Shown here piece after piece: positions 1-12,735 of a stretch of 64,000 nucleotides of DNA; the stretch's first letter is position 1; each line of letters starts with the position of its first letter. This DNA is from Amaurobius ferox (taxonomy: Eukaryota; Arthropoda; Arachnida; Araneae; Amaurobiidae): assembly GCA_951213105.1 (NCBI GenBank), contig OX578136.1, positions 71,030,230 to 71,094,229 on the forward strand, given 5' to 3'. Made by a program: the position numbers and the translations under genes. The notes beneath the pieces are model-generated. The model had not been told where the DNA came from, ran no database searches, and worked only from the letters and a program-made list of their open reading frames with translations.

Positions 1-312
1 CCAATAGTCATTTATCTGCTGTAAGAATAACTTTTTTCTTAGTACATAACTCTTGGCGAGATTTTGGCGACGAATTTGGCGAAATGTCGCCAACTTGGCG
101 ACTTTTTGAAATGTTGCCAAATTAACGTAAATCTCGTCAAATGGATAAAAATGACGCTAAATCAATGAAAATGACAACTAATTGTCGAAAATTCAATATC
201 TTGGAAAGAATATTAGTATCTACTATAAGAAAAACCTATTTTTTTACTGTAAAAGTAGTAAATTCATTACATTATATAAGGAAAGTCATGTGTTGCCCAC
301 ATCAGATTTTTT
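1..312 (-). mobile_element. Family 1 (HINE-like) copy A, cut by window start
   Basis: This is the 5' part of a dispersed non-autonomous element that recurs six more times in the window. Read on the minus strand it starts at about 312 with ATCTGATGTGGGCAACACAT, which folds into a short hairpin, followed by the subterminal TTTCCTTATATAA block. The body contains a run of TTGGCGA and TCGCCAA motifs between 53 and 140. The 3' part, with the CA microsatellite and terminal hairpin, lies outside the window. The 80-codon plus-strand frame inside it is not conserved as protein in the other copies. It directly abuts a truncated family 2 copy at 313, so one element was inserted into or recombined with the other. 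Confidence 0.8.
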
Positions 313-628
313 ATATATATTTTATGGAAAAATTTGAATACCTAAAATTTTCGAAGCAATTTGTGAATTTTAAATCTGCTTAAAAAATGTTTGAAAAATT
401 AGGTCCCATAAGGCTCAATGTATTTCATTTTTTCAACCCGGGTTCAATTAAAAACTAATTGGTTGATATTATTCATTTATATTCCTGTAGTTCCTACCGA
501 CTGTCTGAACAACATACTAAAATTTCATTTTGATTAAGTCATTTTTACGCCAGTTATCTTGCTAACAGACAGACAGACAGAATGAACAAAGTCATAAACA
601 CTTTTCAACTTTGTTGTAAAGTGTTAAA
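313..628 (+). mobile_element. Family 2 element, 5'-truncated copy a
   Basis: This matches the ends of the longer copies at 37467-38752, 56312-57615 and 60651-61554. In this orientation it carries the AACCCGGGTTCAAT segment, a (CAGA)n tract at about 570-583, and a 3' hairpin with arms related to AACACTTTACAAC and GTTGTAAAGTGTT ending near 628. No coding capacity is seen. The 5' part is missing where it meets family 1 copy A. Confidence 0.75.
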
Positions 629-1814
629 AATTAGTTTCCTAATATGTTAATTAAATATAATAGCAGTTTTCTTAATTAGTTCCCTATTTTTGTTAAAATC
701 AAATATGTCAATCACGAAAAAAAACACAATATCTATCTATCCGATAGCGATATTTCCATAGCGGTATTTCGATAGCAATATTCGATTCATTTTCACTTAC
801 GCTTAATACGTGTAGATCCATCACTATCCAAAATATGGATATTTAATCTTACACCACGCTTTATATTTACATATACGCTTATATTTACATATGTTGTTAC
901 GCTTTATATTTACATATGTTTTGTAGGAAAACTAAATATAGACCTCTACAACTTCCAAATGCAATTTAGCGTGCAGAACGTTCCTACTTTTGTGTTTAGC
1001 AAAATTCCATTTGGATGCATTACTTCCTACAATTACGCCAGTATCTTTATAGCCTCAGTAGACTTTAAATCTCATGATTCAGATAACACATTATCTTTAT
1101 TATGTTTTTAACTTTGAACAGAATGCAACATCTTAGTCCAGAAGGAATGTTGACTATAAAATTTGTTGATGGACTGTTTTATTTGTGTATAGTGCACTAA
1201 AAATTTCTGTCAAGGTGAAAGGTTGTCATACTAAAGAAAATATATTTGAAGTGCAAGATGTTCCTTGAATTTCTGGTCGTGTGGCGCTACTAATTCTTTG
1301 GGATTTTATGTACTGGAACTTAATCTTTAAATCACATTTATATGTTTATGACCTTAATAAAAAGAACCCAGAATAAGTTAACAAAGAAAAATAAATAACA
1401 CAGAACTAGAGTCACGTTGTAATTTCTCAACAAGTACATTAGGGCGAGCCATACAGGTACAGTTTGACCTTCCGACCGACCTAAAATGTACAAGTTTGAA
1501 AGACAGAACTGATGTGTGGGGATAATTTTGTTGGCAATCTGTTTGGTCTGTGGGAATTCTTGTAGTTCTATCTTGCAACCGTGCCCGTGCTACATACAAA
1601 CTGTCGTGTATGGGTGGTCTGTCTCCCTGCCGAGTCTTCAGATGACAGATTTACATGCGTTATTCAACATCCTCTGCGTCGAAGATGAATAAACAATCCG
1701 ATCTGTGTATGCTGGATCAACAGTTTATCTGTGCGTGTGGGACGAGGATCAAACCGGCACGACACACAAGAGTTTAGCCTGTCAGTTCGACCTGAAGGCC
1801 AAATTGTACCAGAC
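629..1814. other. Unassigned AT-rich stretch with a GC-richer island
   Basis: No gene is recognised. The part from about 1390 to 1800 is less AT-rich than its surroundings and holds a 73-codon minus-strand frame (1378-1599) with no family resemblance I can name. It could be the untranslated part of an unidentified transposon. A TATA-like run (TTTATATTTACATATG) is repeated three times around 860-920. Confidence 0.4.
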
Positions 1815-1832
1815 TATATATATATATATATA

Positions 1833-2594
1833 ATTAGAAATATGTAATAATAATAAAATAAATGCAAGTAATATTAACATCACCAAAGAAGAAATTTCAC
1901 GACCATAATGCCGATAAGAGAAGAGAACAGCACCAGCCCAAATTCGATGATTAGTCAGAGTTAAATTCCTCCTGAGGTCTGAGTATTTAACTCTAACTAA
2001 CCCAAACACATGCCTGTTTCAAATAGAGCAATATTACATTACTATAAATACTCCAACCTAGACTACAGGCATCAAAAAATGAAAAAATGAAAATAGGATA
2101 CATTAACAAAATTTGTATTACCATGCGGCATGAACCCTTCTTCTTCCATCACGTGTATACACGATCAACCTCAACAGCTTAATTATCTAGAAGCACCGGA
2201 ATGAACAAGTCGAAATTCTACCAGGGAGGCAGTACGAACGTTCACAGTAATACTCCCAGACACGTCCAGTGAGTCTGAGCTGGAGACCGGACAAGCAATT
2301 CAGAATATGAACATCCCATATATGCAATCCTGAATATGAACATCAATCAAAGATGAAAATTCTTACTAAACAAGTAATTCATAGGAAAACTGGATAAACG
2401 AGAATGCCACTATACACCATTATAAGGGCGCTCAAATCGTAGTTTCAATACTGGCAAAAGTTACAATTTTTTTGCGAAAATAAAATTCAAAACATTAATG
2501 TTATTGCATCTTATTTTCCGATTTTTTGATTTTTCTAATTTTTTTACTTAGTTTATTATTTTTCATTTTTATTTATTTATATAATAAATAAATA

Positions 2595-2597
<3 letters not shown>
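1833..2597 (-). repeat. RptX copy 1, bounded by (TA)n on both sides
   Basis: About 765 bp that is recognisably the reverse complement of 17121-17883. Shared landmarks include the GTGTATACACG stretch, the TGCCTCCCTGG block, and an AT-rich end with AAAATGAAAAATAATAAAC. Both copies have (TA)n at both edges (here 1815-1832 and about 2598-2618). A minus-strand frame running from 2009 has the peptide NHRIWAGAVLFSYRHYG, and the other copy keeps a very similar one. No terminal inverted repeat or known protein domain is visible, so the class is unknown. Confidence 0.75.
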
Positions 2598-2627
<30 letters not shown>

Positions 2628-2681
2628 CAAATGTAGGCTGGCCACTATAATTGGGAAAGTTCTAGGATGTTATCAAGAGAT

Positions 2682-2832
<151 letters not shown>

Positions 2833-2833
2833 A

Positions 2834-4634
2834 CCTGATAGGTGCATATGTGCATATTTACTTGGTGATAATATGGCGGAGCATGCTTTGGCAGGCTGTC
2901 CTCAAGAAGGATTTCTTTCACCAATTCTTTGGTGTTTAGTTGTAGACACTCTTTTGGAGAACATAACTAGTTGGTGTATCCTGTATCGGATATGCTGTGA
3001 TGATGTTGTAATCATTGCTAGAGGCAAGTTTGGTAATACTGTCTCTGACATAATGTCTACTGCTTTTAGGAGTGTTGAGTCATAGTGCAAAAATGCAGGT
3101 ATATCTCTTAATCCGCAAAATACTGCTATGGTTACGTTTGAAAGGAAACGTATTCTTAATCTTAGAGACATTTGCTTCTTTGGTCAGAAGCGTATTTGCT
3201 CCAAGGAGGTAGAATTCCTAGGAATTTACTTTAGAAGAATTTTCTGGTGATGTAGAAATGCTATTGGAAAAACCTGGGGATTGAATCCCAAGGTTACCCA
3301 TTGGATTTACACTATGGTAATCTGTCCCATCACTACCTATGGCTCCATTATATTATGGTCTAGAATTGATGTGAAACTGCTAAATTATATTTAATTAGGC
3401 TTCAACGGATGGTGTGTATTGCAATCTCTGGATGCATGAAAACCACTCCTACTGCAACTCTTGAACTTTTTCTTGGATTGCACCCACTCCAGATGCACAT
3501 TGAAGCTGATGCTCTCGTATGCATGATCAGAATTAAATATCTGTAACACTGGAAAAATTACTCAACGTATTTATCTTGGAGCGATTTGAACAGTAATGTT
3601 ATAAATCATCCTTATTTCCATATGACATCTGATGGCATTCTTGTCAGATATACGTTGGACATGCCTTATGAAATGCAGGTCCCTTCACGGGATAACTGGA
3701 AGAGGGCTCCTATCTACAATAAGAAGAAATTTATTGTATAGTATACACTGATGGCTCTGATCTAGGCACTAGTATTTGTGCTGGAGTATGCAGTCCGGAT
3801 GTTGATACAAAACTATTTTACCCTCTTGGCAGCAACGCTACTGTCTTTTAGGTTGAGGTTTTTGCTATTCTAATGTGTTGTAGAATTTGCTCTGACAGAA
3901 ATGGCAGGATAAACCAAATTTTTATCTGCTCTGAAAGTCAGGCCGCTCTTATGGGTTTAGTGAATTCTACTATGACGTCACCCCTTGTCTAGGAGTGCTA
4001 ACTGCATTTTGTAAGATTGCTAGCAACAATCAAGTCATACTATACTAGATGCCTGGAAATTAAATGGCTGATGGGTTGGCTACAAAAGGTTCAAGCACAC
4101 CTTTTGTTTATCCCGAGCCAACTTTGGGTGTTCCTAATGAACCGACTTGAAGAATTGTTTATGACATCGTCAGAAAGCTCCAGTACGAGAACTGGCGTAA
4201 TACTAAGAGCCAAAGTCAGGCGAAAAAGCTAAACTGTAAGTGCCCTAGTATGCGTCAAATGGAATTATTCAAGCTCAGTAGAACTGGCATCAGAAGGGAT
4301 GTTGGGCTCCTTACTGGGCACTGCGCCCTTAAAATGCACATAAATATTACAAGTGTCATTAAGGATTCGTTTCGCAGAGGCTGTAATTATAGCGAAGAAA
4401 CCACAGCACATATACTCTGTGAATGTGAGGTGTTCTCCGCCCATAGGTTCGAAAACTTGGGTCGACATGTGATCGAACTTTGGGAAATGTATGCCATTCC
4501 TGTCAAGTGCCTCCTAATTTTTGCTTCGGCTACTGGTCACATTTCTTAGGGATTTTTCATTTCAGGGGAGAGTACAATAGACCCCTGGTCGCTGTGCTGG
4601 GCTCTCTTGGAGCCACCCACCTTCATGTCATTCA

Positions 4635-4637
<3 letters not shown>
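2834..4637 (+). pseudogene. 5'-truncated non-LTR retrotransposon ORF2 (RT, RNase H, zinc knuckle)
   Basis: The translated fragments line up in the order expected for an I/R1-group LINE. Around 2895-2965 lies [20 protein letters not shown], matching the RT palm motif before the active site. The active-site box follows as CCDD (normally YADD) near 2990. The thumb-like stretch LQRMVCIAISGCMKTTPTAT is near 3410. RNase H begins near 3745 with VYTDGSDLG, keeping the first catalytic aspartate, and continues to about 4110 across several frameshifts. The C-terminal knuckle NYSEETTAHILCECEVF lies in an open frame at 4250-4549. A short 3' UTR with a GGCTCTCTTGGAGCC hairpin ends in TCATTCATTCA and then (TA)n. 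The endonuclease and ORF1 are missing. In-frame stops (for example near 3082) show it is dead. Confidence 0.9.

Positions 4638-4668
<31 letters not shown>
4638..4668. repeat. (TA)n microsatellite at LINE 3' end
   Basis: Short TA array directly following the TCATTCATTCA tail of the LINE. Confidence 0.9.
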
Positions 4669-4669
<1 letters not shown>

Positions 4670-4740
4670 TGAGATAATTCAACCAATTTCCATGAAATTT
4701 GGTATGCTTCTTTTAATAGGCTAGAATTATATGGCTATTT
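4669..4740 (-). repeat. Fragment with the CCAAATTTCAT microsatellite-flank module
   Basis: Read on the minus strand, this is TACCAAATTTCATGGAAATTGG followed about 20 bp later by a microsatellite (here TA). The same order and similar wording occur beside the CA or CAGA tracts of families 1 and 2. The rest of the element is not recognisable. Confidence 0.5.
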
Positions 4741-6758
<2,018 letters not shown>

Positions 6759-7266
6759 CTAAACTATACATGAAAAATGACAATAACTTAATAAGTATAG
6801 TAGATATACCGTTACAAAATTATATGCTCAATTTCAAATTGATCAATTCATATCAATTCATATTCAAATTTTCTCGTGGATTTGCAGAGTCTCATACATA
6901 ATGATAAGAAAATAGGAAGCAAAACCGTAAAAATACCAAATTAAAAACAAACAAAACTAACTAAATGTAAGGAGACTACAGGCAAGACATGAGGTCTCTA
7001 GCCTGTATATAGTTTCACTAGACAGGGCGAGGCGAGAAAGGAGGTAGGTGATCAGCACTCATAACTTTGCCATCCGTGCAGAGTGAGAACAAGGAACTGC
7101 CAAGATGCAACTATGAAAAAATTGTGAGGCAAATCAATCATAACTTGTAGCCATTCTGAACAATTCTCTCACTGATAGATTACTTAGTGGCTCGGACAGT
7201 ACTAAGATGAAATCTTATGTAATTTTGCCTAACAATTTCGGTTAATTAATTTTTTTTCTGTATTTT
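6759..7266. other. Unassigned AT-rich stretch
   Basis: Nothing recognisable. It contains a poly-A-rich part near 6900-6970 and a less AT-rich part near 6970-7110. Confidence 0.4.
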
Positions 7267-7547
7267 TTCAACCCAGACGGCCCAACCGATTGGAGGGTAT
7301 AATTATCTGAAGGACTGAGACATAGACACCTAATTTAGACCAGAGCCCAATGAAAGTTTCACCGACAGGGGCGGCACACATCTTATCCTGGCCCATCACC
7401 TTTCGGAAATACTATCAGACCTACAGATTTATTGTGTCCTTACTTCGAGTAGACAAGGCTATTTTGGGGCGGACTCGAGGTTCGACTCAGGCCCTCCTCC
7501 TACAATCTTTTCGTGATAACCACTAGGCTATCCCGGCAGCAGTTCAT
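7267..7547 (-). mobile_element. Diverged tRNA-derived SINE
   Basis: On the minus strand the head starts near 7547 with GCTGCCGGGATAGCCTAGTG, which contains an A-box-like TAGCCTAGTGG. A B-box-like GAGTCGAACCT follows about 45 bp later. The body runs toward 7267 and ends with the CGGTTGGGCCGTCTGGGTT block, which matches the 3' hairpin block of the intact SINE at 9136-9424. No target-site duplication is seen. This is an older copy of the same or a sister family. Confidence 0.7.
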
Positions 7548-9121
7548 TTCCTGCTGCATTGGAAATAAATAATAATAATTATAGTAAGATATAAATCGGA
7601 ACTAGCTGATTTCAGATTACGTTTACTCTGAGTTGGTCAACAGAATACATGTTTGGGATATACAGTTATGTTTTGTGATAAGCGCAAATAATAATAAAAC
7701 AAAATTAATCGATCCCTTAACAACAGCATATGATCAGAAAATTAAAAACATTGACAGGTTTTTAAGGCAAAAAATTGTCGAATTGCTTCTTCGATAGGAC
7801 ACACAAGAGACGCAACCTTCACTCTTCAGAGAAAGATGATTGAGGATTGATGCAGAAACAGGAAATGTGGAAGGAACAGGGTAATAATGTTGCCAATAGT
7901 GGAAGAAGAAAATGGTATAAAAAATATAGCAGGAGGGACCAGAGGGGATATTTAATGAATTAACTGTGAAATAGCGAAGAGGAATGTGATTTGTGCACAA
8001 AGGATTCAAATCATATGTTCATGGATGGCAATTGCCGAAATAAGAAGGAATCTCACGAAATCGAAAAATGAAACCACATATTTCGCAGCAGAAGAGAAGA
8101 AAAGGTAATTATCATTAATAAGGGGTTTTGACTGAGAAACAGTGAAGAAACATATAAGAATGTCAACTTCAAAAACGGAATTAAGAGTAAAAATTATCTT
8201 AACTTTTGAAAAATTAAAAGCATAATTAAAGTCCCAAGAATGTTCAGCAATAACAGACTTGGAAACTAATTGTTTAGAAACATGTCCCCCCTTTTTACTC
8301 TCGCCGCTGGCAAAACCCTTTCGCTGCTTCTGACACGTTTGTTGTTTCTGCTTCTGTTGTCTATATTTCTCTGCGGAGTGAAGGTTGCGCTTCTTGTCTG
8401 TCCTAATGAAGTGGGGTGTACTCCCTTCGAACCCGGTCGATACTTTATTTTTTTATTATATGCTAATTTTAACGAAGTTATTTGAATTCTGTGATTTAGC
8501 AGTAGTTGGAGCTGTACGTAATACGAAACTAGCTGCGCGCACTGCAGTTAATGTTTTTTCAGTGGACACTTCCTAGGTAATCACATTTTTAAGCATAGAA
8601 ATGAGAAAATACGCATTTGCTACGCAAAAGCATGCGTCGGTATGTGTCGTCGTAGCCCGCTTCTTAATCTGCTGCAAGAGCGATATGTACACCCGTTATG
8701 TAGGCGTCCTCTCATATTCCGCAAAATCCTAAATAAACACCATTACTTTTTCCTGTTACTAACTTAATCTTATTTGCTCAATTAATTAGTTTTATTATAT
8801 ACATTTTAAACACCGTTCCGATAGTGAAGAAGAAATTTACAAGAAATAACATTTTTATGCCATGTATTAAAGCAAAATGTCTATGAATAATAACCAGCTA
8901 TTATACAGCTAAAATGAATAAAATATAACTTTAATGGAGCTAAACAGCAACAACATTTTATTTGATTTACGAATTACGAAATTTCTGAACGGATATGTTT
9001 ACTTACCAGAGAGTAATCTCATGATCCTATAAAAGTACGATAGGAATTTTTAAGACCATTAAATTAGGCTGTTTAATTGACATGCTGAAAGTACGAAAAA
9101 TTTATATCGATTCTTAAATCT
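7548..9121. other. Unassigned stretch with a GC-richer part
   Basis: No protein is recognised. The 8280-8440 part is pyrimidine-rich with a 71-codon frame of mostly leucine codons. Near 8430 the minus strand reads GGGTTCGAAGGG, which resembles a lone B box and may be a SINE relic. Confidence 0.35.
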
Positions 9122-9135
9122 TTATTATAACCTGT

Positions 9136-9424
9136 TGTTGTTGTTGAAACCCAGACCGTCCGACCTACCAGAAAGGTGTAAGGTAACTGTTTGGACGGTC
9201 GGGAAGTGCCACCCATTTTAGACCGGAACCCAGTGGGGGAGGCATCCACAGGGACCGTACCCTCCTTCCCCTACCACCAACCTCTCGGAAGGACTTTCGG
9301 ACCCACATGTTTAACGTGATCGTACTCCGCATGAACACGGCGGCAGTTTTGGCAGTAGCTGGAATCGAACCCGGGCCTACCGAGTGCAACTCCAGCGCGC
9401 TAACCAATGGGCTACCGCGCCCCC
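9136..9424 (-). mobile_element. Full-length tRNA-derived SINE with 14-bp TSD
   Basis: A 289-bp element flanked by the direct repeat TTATTATAACCTGT at 9122-9135 and 9425-9438. On the minus strand it starts with GGGGCGCGGTAGCCCATTGG, which holds an A box (TAGCCCATTGG). The B box GGTTCGATTCC follows, both parts of an RNA polymerase III promoter. A tRNA-unrelated body comes next, then a 3' block starting CCCGACCGTCC and ending GGACGGTCTGGG, whose ends pair into a hairpin. The tail is (CAA)n. It has no coding capacity; SINEs of this type are copied by a partner LINE acting in trans. The near-identical TSD indicates a fairly recent insertion. Confidence 0.93.
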
Positions 9425-9438
9425 TTATTATAACCTGT

Positions 9439-10476
9439 GTAATTCGAAGAAATATTAATAGTTTATATATACGTATAGAGATTTTTATGATTTACAGTAT
9501 ATATACATTTACCAAACAAAAAATTTTATAAATATATATTGAAGTAATTTTGCCCTCTTTACTTATTATGAACTTTTTCTATCAGATTTATTTTGTTTCT
9601 AAATGGTTTTCTTTCTTTCCAATAACTCTATAGAAAAAGCTAATAACTCTATAGAAAATAACTCTAATAACTATTAATACGACTCTAATAACTATTAATA
9701 AATATTAATACGACTCTAATAACTATTAATAACTATTAATACGATTATATTATAACGATTCTAACGCTGCAGAAAAAGTGTTTTATATTTTTTTTTGTTA
9801 TTTATATATTTATTTATTTATTTATTTTATTTATTTTATTATTTTTTTTATTTAGAGTTCTAAATTTTGAAAGATAACCACGTTGTAAGACACCCTGAAT
9901 CCATTTTGAAGACATTTGAAAATATGTTTATTTTATGTGGGTATGCGTGTGAGTTATAGACTTTATAATTCAAGAAATAATGCACCTATAGTTATAAATT
10001 TTATGTGTGGATAAGATAGAAAATATGTTTAGCAATTCTCATGATTAGGATCCGAATTATTCGATTTTTACAATTTGCATACCATTATTTCTGGAAAACA
10101 ATGATAATTCCAAGAAGAATGATTGCCTGATACTGTATGCGGGAGATTTGACAATTTCGGGTACTCTATGGATGCCATTGGTATCGAAATAGTCAATATA
10201 AAAATATATGTCCAATTCAAATCTTAATAAACAATTTATTTGTAAACTAATATTACACTTGCAAAGTATTTCAATGTAAATAAACAGAACATCCTCTTAT
10301 TTCATTATACTCTTCCAACATTCTACAGCAGCTCGAAAGTCTTGTTTCAATACATAGACAGTAATATTCCCAGTTTCAATTTCATATTGTATATAATTAG
10401 TGATCATTATTGAATTAGTGATCATTATTTATCATTATTCTTCAATTTTCTGTCAATATTTACTTTCTCATACTAC
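9439..10476. other. AT-rich stretch with a small minisatellite
   Basis: Unassigned apart from the tandem array at about 9640-9752 and a (TTTA)n-like tract near 9790-9850. Confidence 0.45.
9640..9752. repeat. Minisatellite of ACTCTAATAACTATTAATACG type
   Basis: Three or more imperfect copies of a unit about 20-33 bp long built from ACTCTAATAACTATTAATA, preceded by related AATAACTCTATAGAAAA units. Confidence 0.8.
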
Positions 10477-10489
10477 GTATGTAATATAG

Positions 10490-10550
10490 TTGAAGACCCA
10501 GACCGTCCGACTCGTCCAGAGGACTAAGAGCAACTATTTGGACGGCCGGG
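10490..10550 (-). mobile_element. Solitary ~60-bp mini-SINE with 13-bp TSD
   Basis: A 61-bp insert flanked by the exact direct repeat GTATGTAATATAG at 10477-10489 and 10551-10563. On the minus strand it begins CCCGGCCGTCC and ends GGACGGTCTGGGTCTTCAA, so its ends can pair. It corresponds only to the 3' terminal block of the SINE at 9136-9424 and lacks the tRNA head and both polymerase III boxes. The TSD shows it was inserted as a unit. Confidence 0.88.
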
Positions 10551-10563
10551 GTATGTAATATAG

Positions 10564-11736
10564 TGTAGAAAATACTGTTAGTACTGAATAGTACTGTTTT
10601 CACGAAAATTTTCTAATTCGAGATCTTTATGCCAATATATGTTTTATGCTCTCCTGAACACGTTTTGACTATCTTTGGCGTGATGTTCGTCTGTCTGCAT
10701 GCCTGATGTCTATGGTCGATTTTTTGTGTACACGAGAGTAAACACTGATATATATCAGTGGATTTTACTGAACTTTATATCCGATTTTGTTATAACAAAA
10801 TGTAGAACTAGATAATTTTTCTTTAAATTTCAACTAAAACTTCAATGGATTTCAATGTAATTGAAATTTTATATTTTTAACAAAGCAGCATGGGGCAAAA
10901 TTTGCAAAATCTTGCATAAAAGGATTTATTTAGGGTTCAATAATGACAAAACTTAATAGTTTGCTGCTGTACAATGGCTACAGCAAAAATGCAAAATAAC
11001 AATTTCATAAAATGTCATCGAAACATCTTTTACAATTTGTACCATCATAAGATCAAATGTCCCATGCATATTTTTATTTATTGGCATTATTTTAGCACCC
11101 AAACAGAAATATACATATTTTTCTATATCTATATGTCTCGTTTTGTGATCGCGTTATGAATCGATTACAATGAACGATTAAAATAAGATTTTGGCAAGAT
11201 TATTCTGATCGGTCAATACGAGAGAATAATTTCTATTTTGAGATATTGATATATCGAATATAGGGTTAGACTTAACTTTCACCGGAAGTAGTGAATTTTA
11301 GCTCCTCCCATAAAATTTGTATATTAAAATATTTAAAAGAGATACAGATTGGGAGCAGAAGAAAGACCCACAGAACTTTCCTGGCCGCAGGCATTTGCAT
11401 ACTTCGTTTGTGATTAAAACGTCCCGACTGAATAAAAAAAAATATCCTCAAAATTTGGAATATATGTTTTATAAATGGAAAAACAAAATCCCTGCATATA
11501 AAGCTAAATAAACATTTATCGTTTCACGAATTTTCTTATTTGAAAGGAATTGTCAATATTTAAAACTCCCTTGTACAGTTTTTGCAATGTTGTATTAGCT
11601 TGTTTTAAATCGCTGAAAAAAGAAATAAATATTTTAGTAAATTTAATATTTTAGTGAATTTAATAATTTAATTTTTTTAATAGAGATTCGGAAATCTCTT
11701 GAAAGTATAGAGTGATTTTTATAACATTTGCGATAC
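10564..11736. other. AT-rich stretch, no gene recognised
   Basis: Short spurious frames only. A 21-bp palindrome, ACTGATATATATCAGT and neighbours, lies near 10745. Confidence 0.4.
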
Positions 11737-12130
11737 ATGTAAGCTACTATACAGTTCACTAGTATAAGCTACTATACAGTTCACTAGTATAAGCTACTAT
11801 ACAGTTCACTAGTATAAGCTACCATACACTTAGTTCACTAGTATAAGCTACTATACAGTTCACTAATATAAGCTACTATACAGTTCACTAGTATAAGCTA
11901 CCATACACATAGTTCACTAAGCTACTATACAGTTCACTAGTATAAGCTACTATACAGTTCACTAGTATAAGCTACCATACACTTAGTTCACTAGTATAAG
12001 CTACTATACAGCTCACTAGTATAAGCTACTATACAGTTCACTAGTCTAAGCTGCTGTACAGTTCACTAGTATAAGTTACTATACAGTTCACTAATATAAG
12101 CTACTATACAGTTCACTAGTATAAGCTACA
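11737..12130. repeat. 25/29-bp minisatellite with higher-order pattern
   Basis: About 15 tandem copies of a 25-bp unit of the form AGTATAAGCTACTATACAGT plus TCACT. A longer 29-bp variant with ACCATACACTTAGTTCACT appears about every third unit (near 11820, 11900 and 11970). Each unit contains the inverted repeat GTATA/TATAC around AGCTAC. There is no coding content. The equal spacing is internal to the array and no spacer sequences exist, so this is not a CRISPR. Confidence 0.95.
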
Positions 12131-12212
12131 AACGCATATTATTTTATTAATTTCTCCTATACAAATTTTTATTATATTGTAGGAATATTTATATAGTGAA
12201 TCAATCATAATT

Positions 12213-12735
12213 TTAATGGGGAAGATGACCCTTTCCAGCTCAAATATCTTTGTTTTTGTTTATGGTGCTGCCATTTCTTCAAAGGAAATAAAATTCCTAG
12301 GATGCATTGTTCTATTTTTATCTATTGCAACAAAAACATATTTAGTGAAAGTTAGGAAGTTAAGAGTTATTTGGAATTTGATAAGTGTTGTTGAGAAGTT
12401 GAGAAAAATTAAAAGTATACGATTTCCATGACTTTTGCGGAACTTGTTTTAACTGTCCATTATAAAATTTTCAGTAAAACAGAATTAAGAAAAAACATAT
12501 TTTATTATTTTTCCTGCAGATAAATCTATCTTATTCTGTAGATCTCTTATTTTGTAGATGTTTATCAATCCGATTTTGAACGGGGTAGATGATCCTTTCT
12601 AACTCAAAATCGTTGTGTTTAGTTTTATGGTGCTGTCATCTCTTCGAGAATGAAATCAAATTTCTAGGAGGCGTTGTTCTGTTATTTATCGATTACTACA
12701 AAAAAAGTTTAATAAAAATTTGGAGAAGAGTGTTT
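12213..12735. repeat. Diverged ~362-bp-period tandem duplication
   Basis: The stretch from about 12213 to 12370 is repeated with many changes at about 12575 to 12735. Paired landmarks include GATGACCCTTTC/GATGATCCTTTC, TATGGTGCTGCCAT/TATGGTGCTGTCAT and AAATTCCTAGGATGC/AAATTTCTAGGAGGC. The first copy has a 71-codon frame that is broken in the second, so coding is unlikely. Confidence 0.7.

Noticed and set aside
9350..9424. Functional tRNA gene on the minus strand
   Set aside because: A and B boxes are present, but the unit is the head of a 289-bp SINE with a TSD and the arms do not fold into an intact tRNA.
11737..12130. Regular short repeats suggesting a CRISPR array
   Set aside because: Units are directly adjacent with no variable spacers, and the sequence is eukaryotic; it is a minisatellite.
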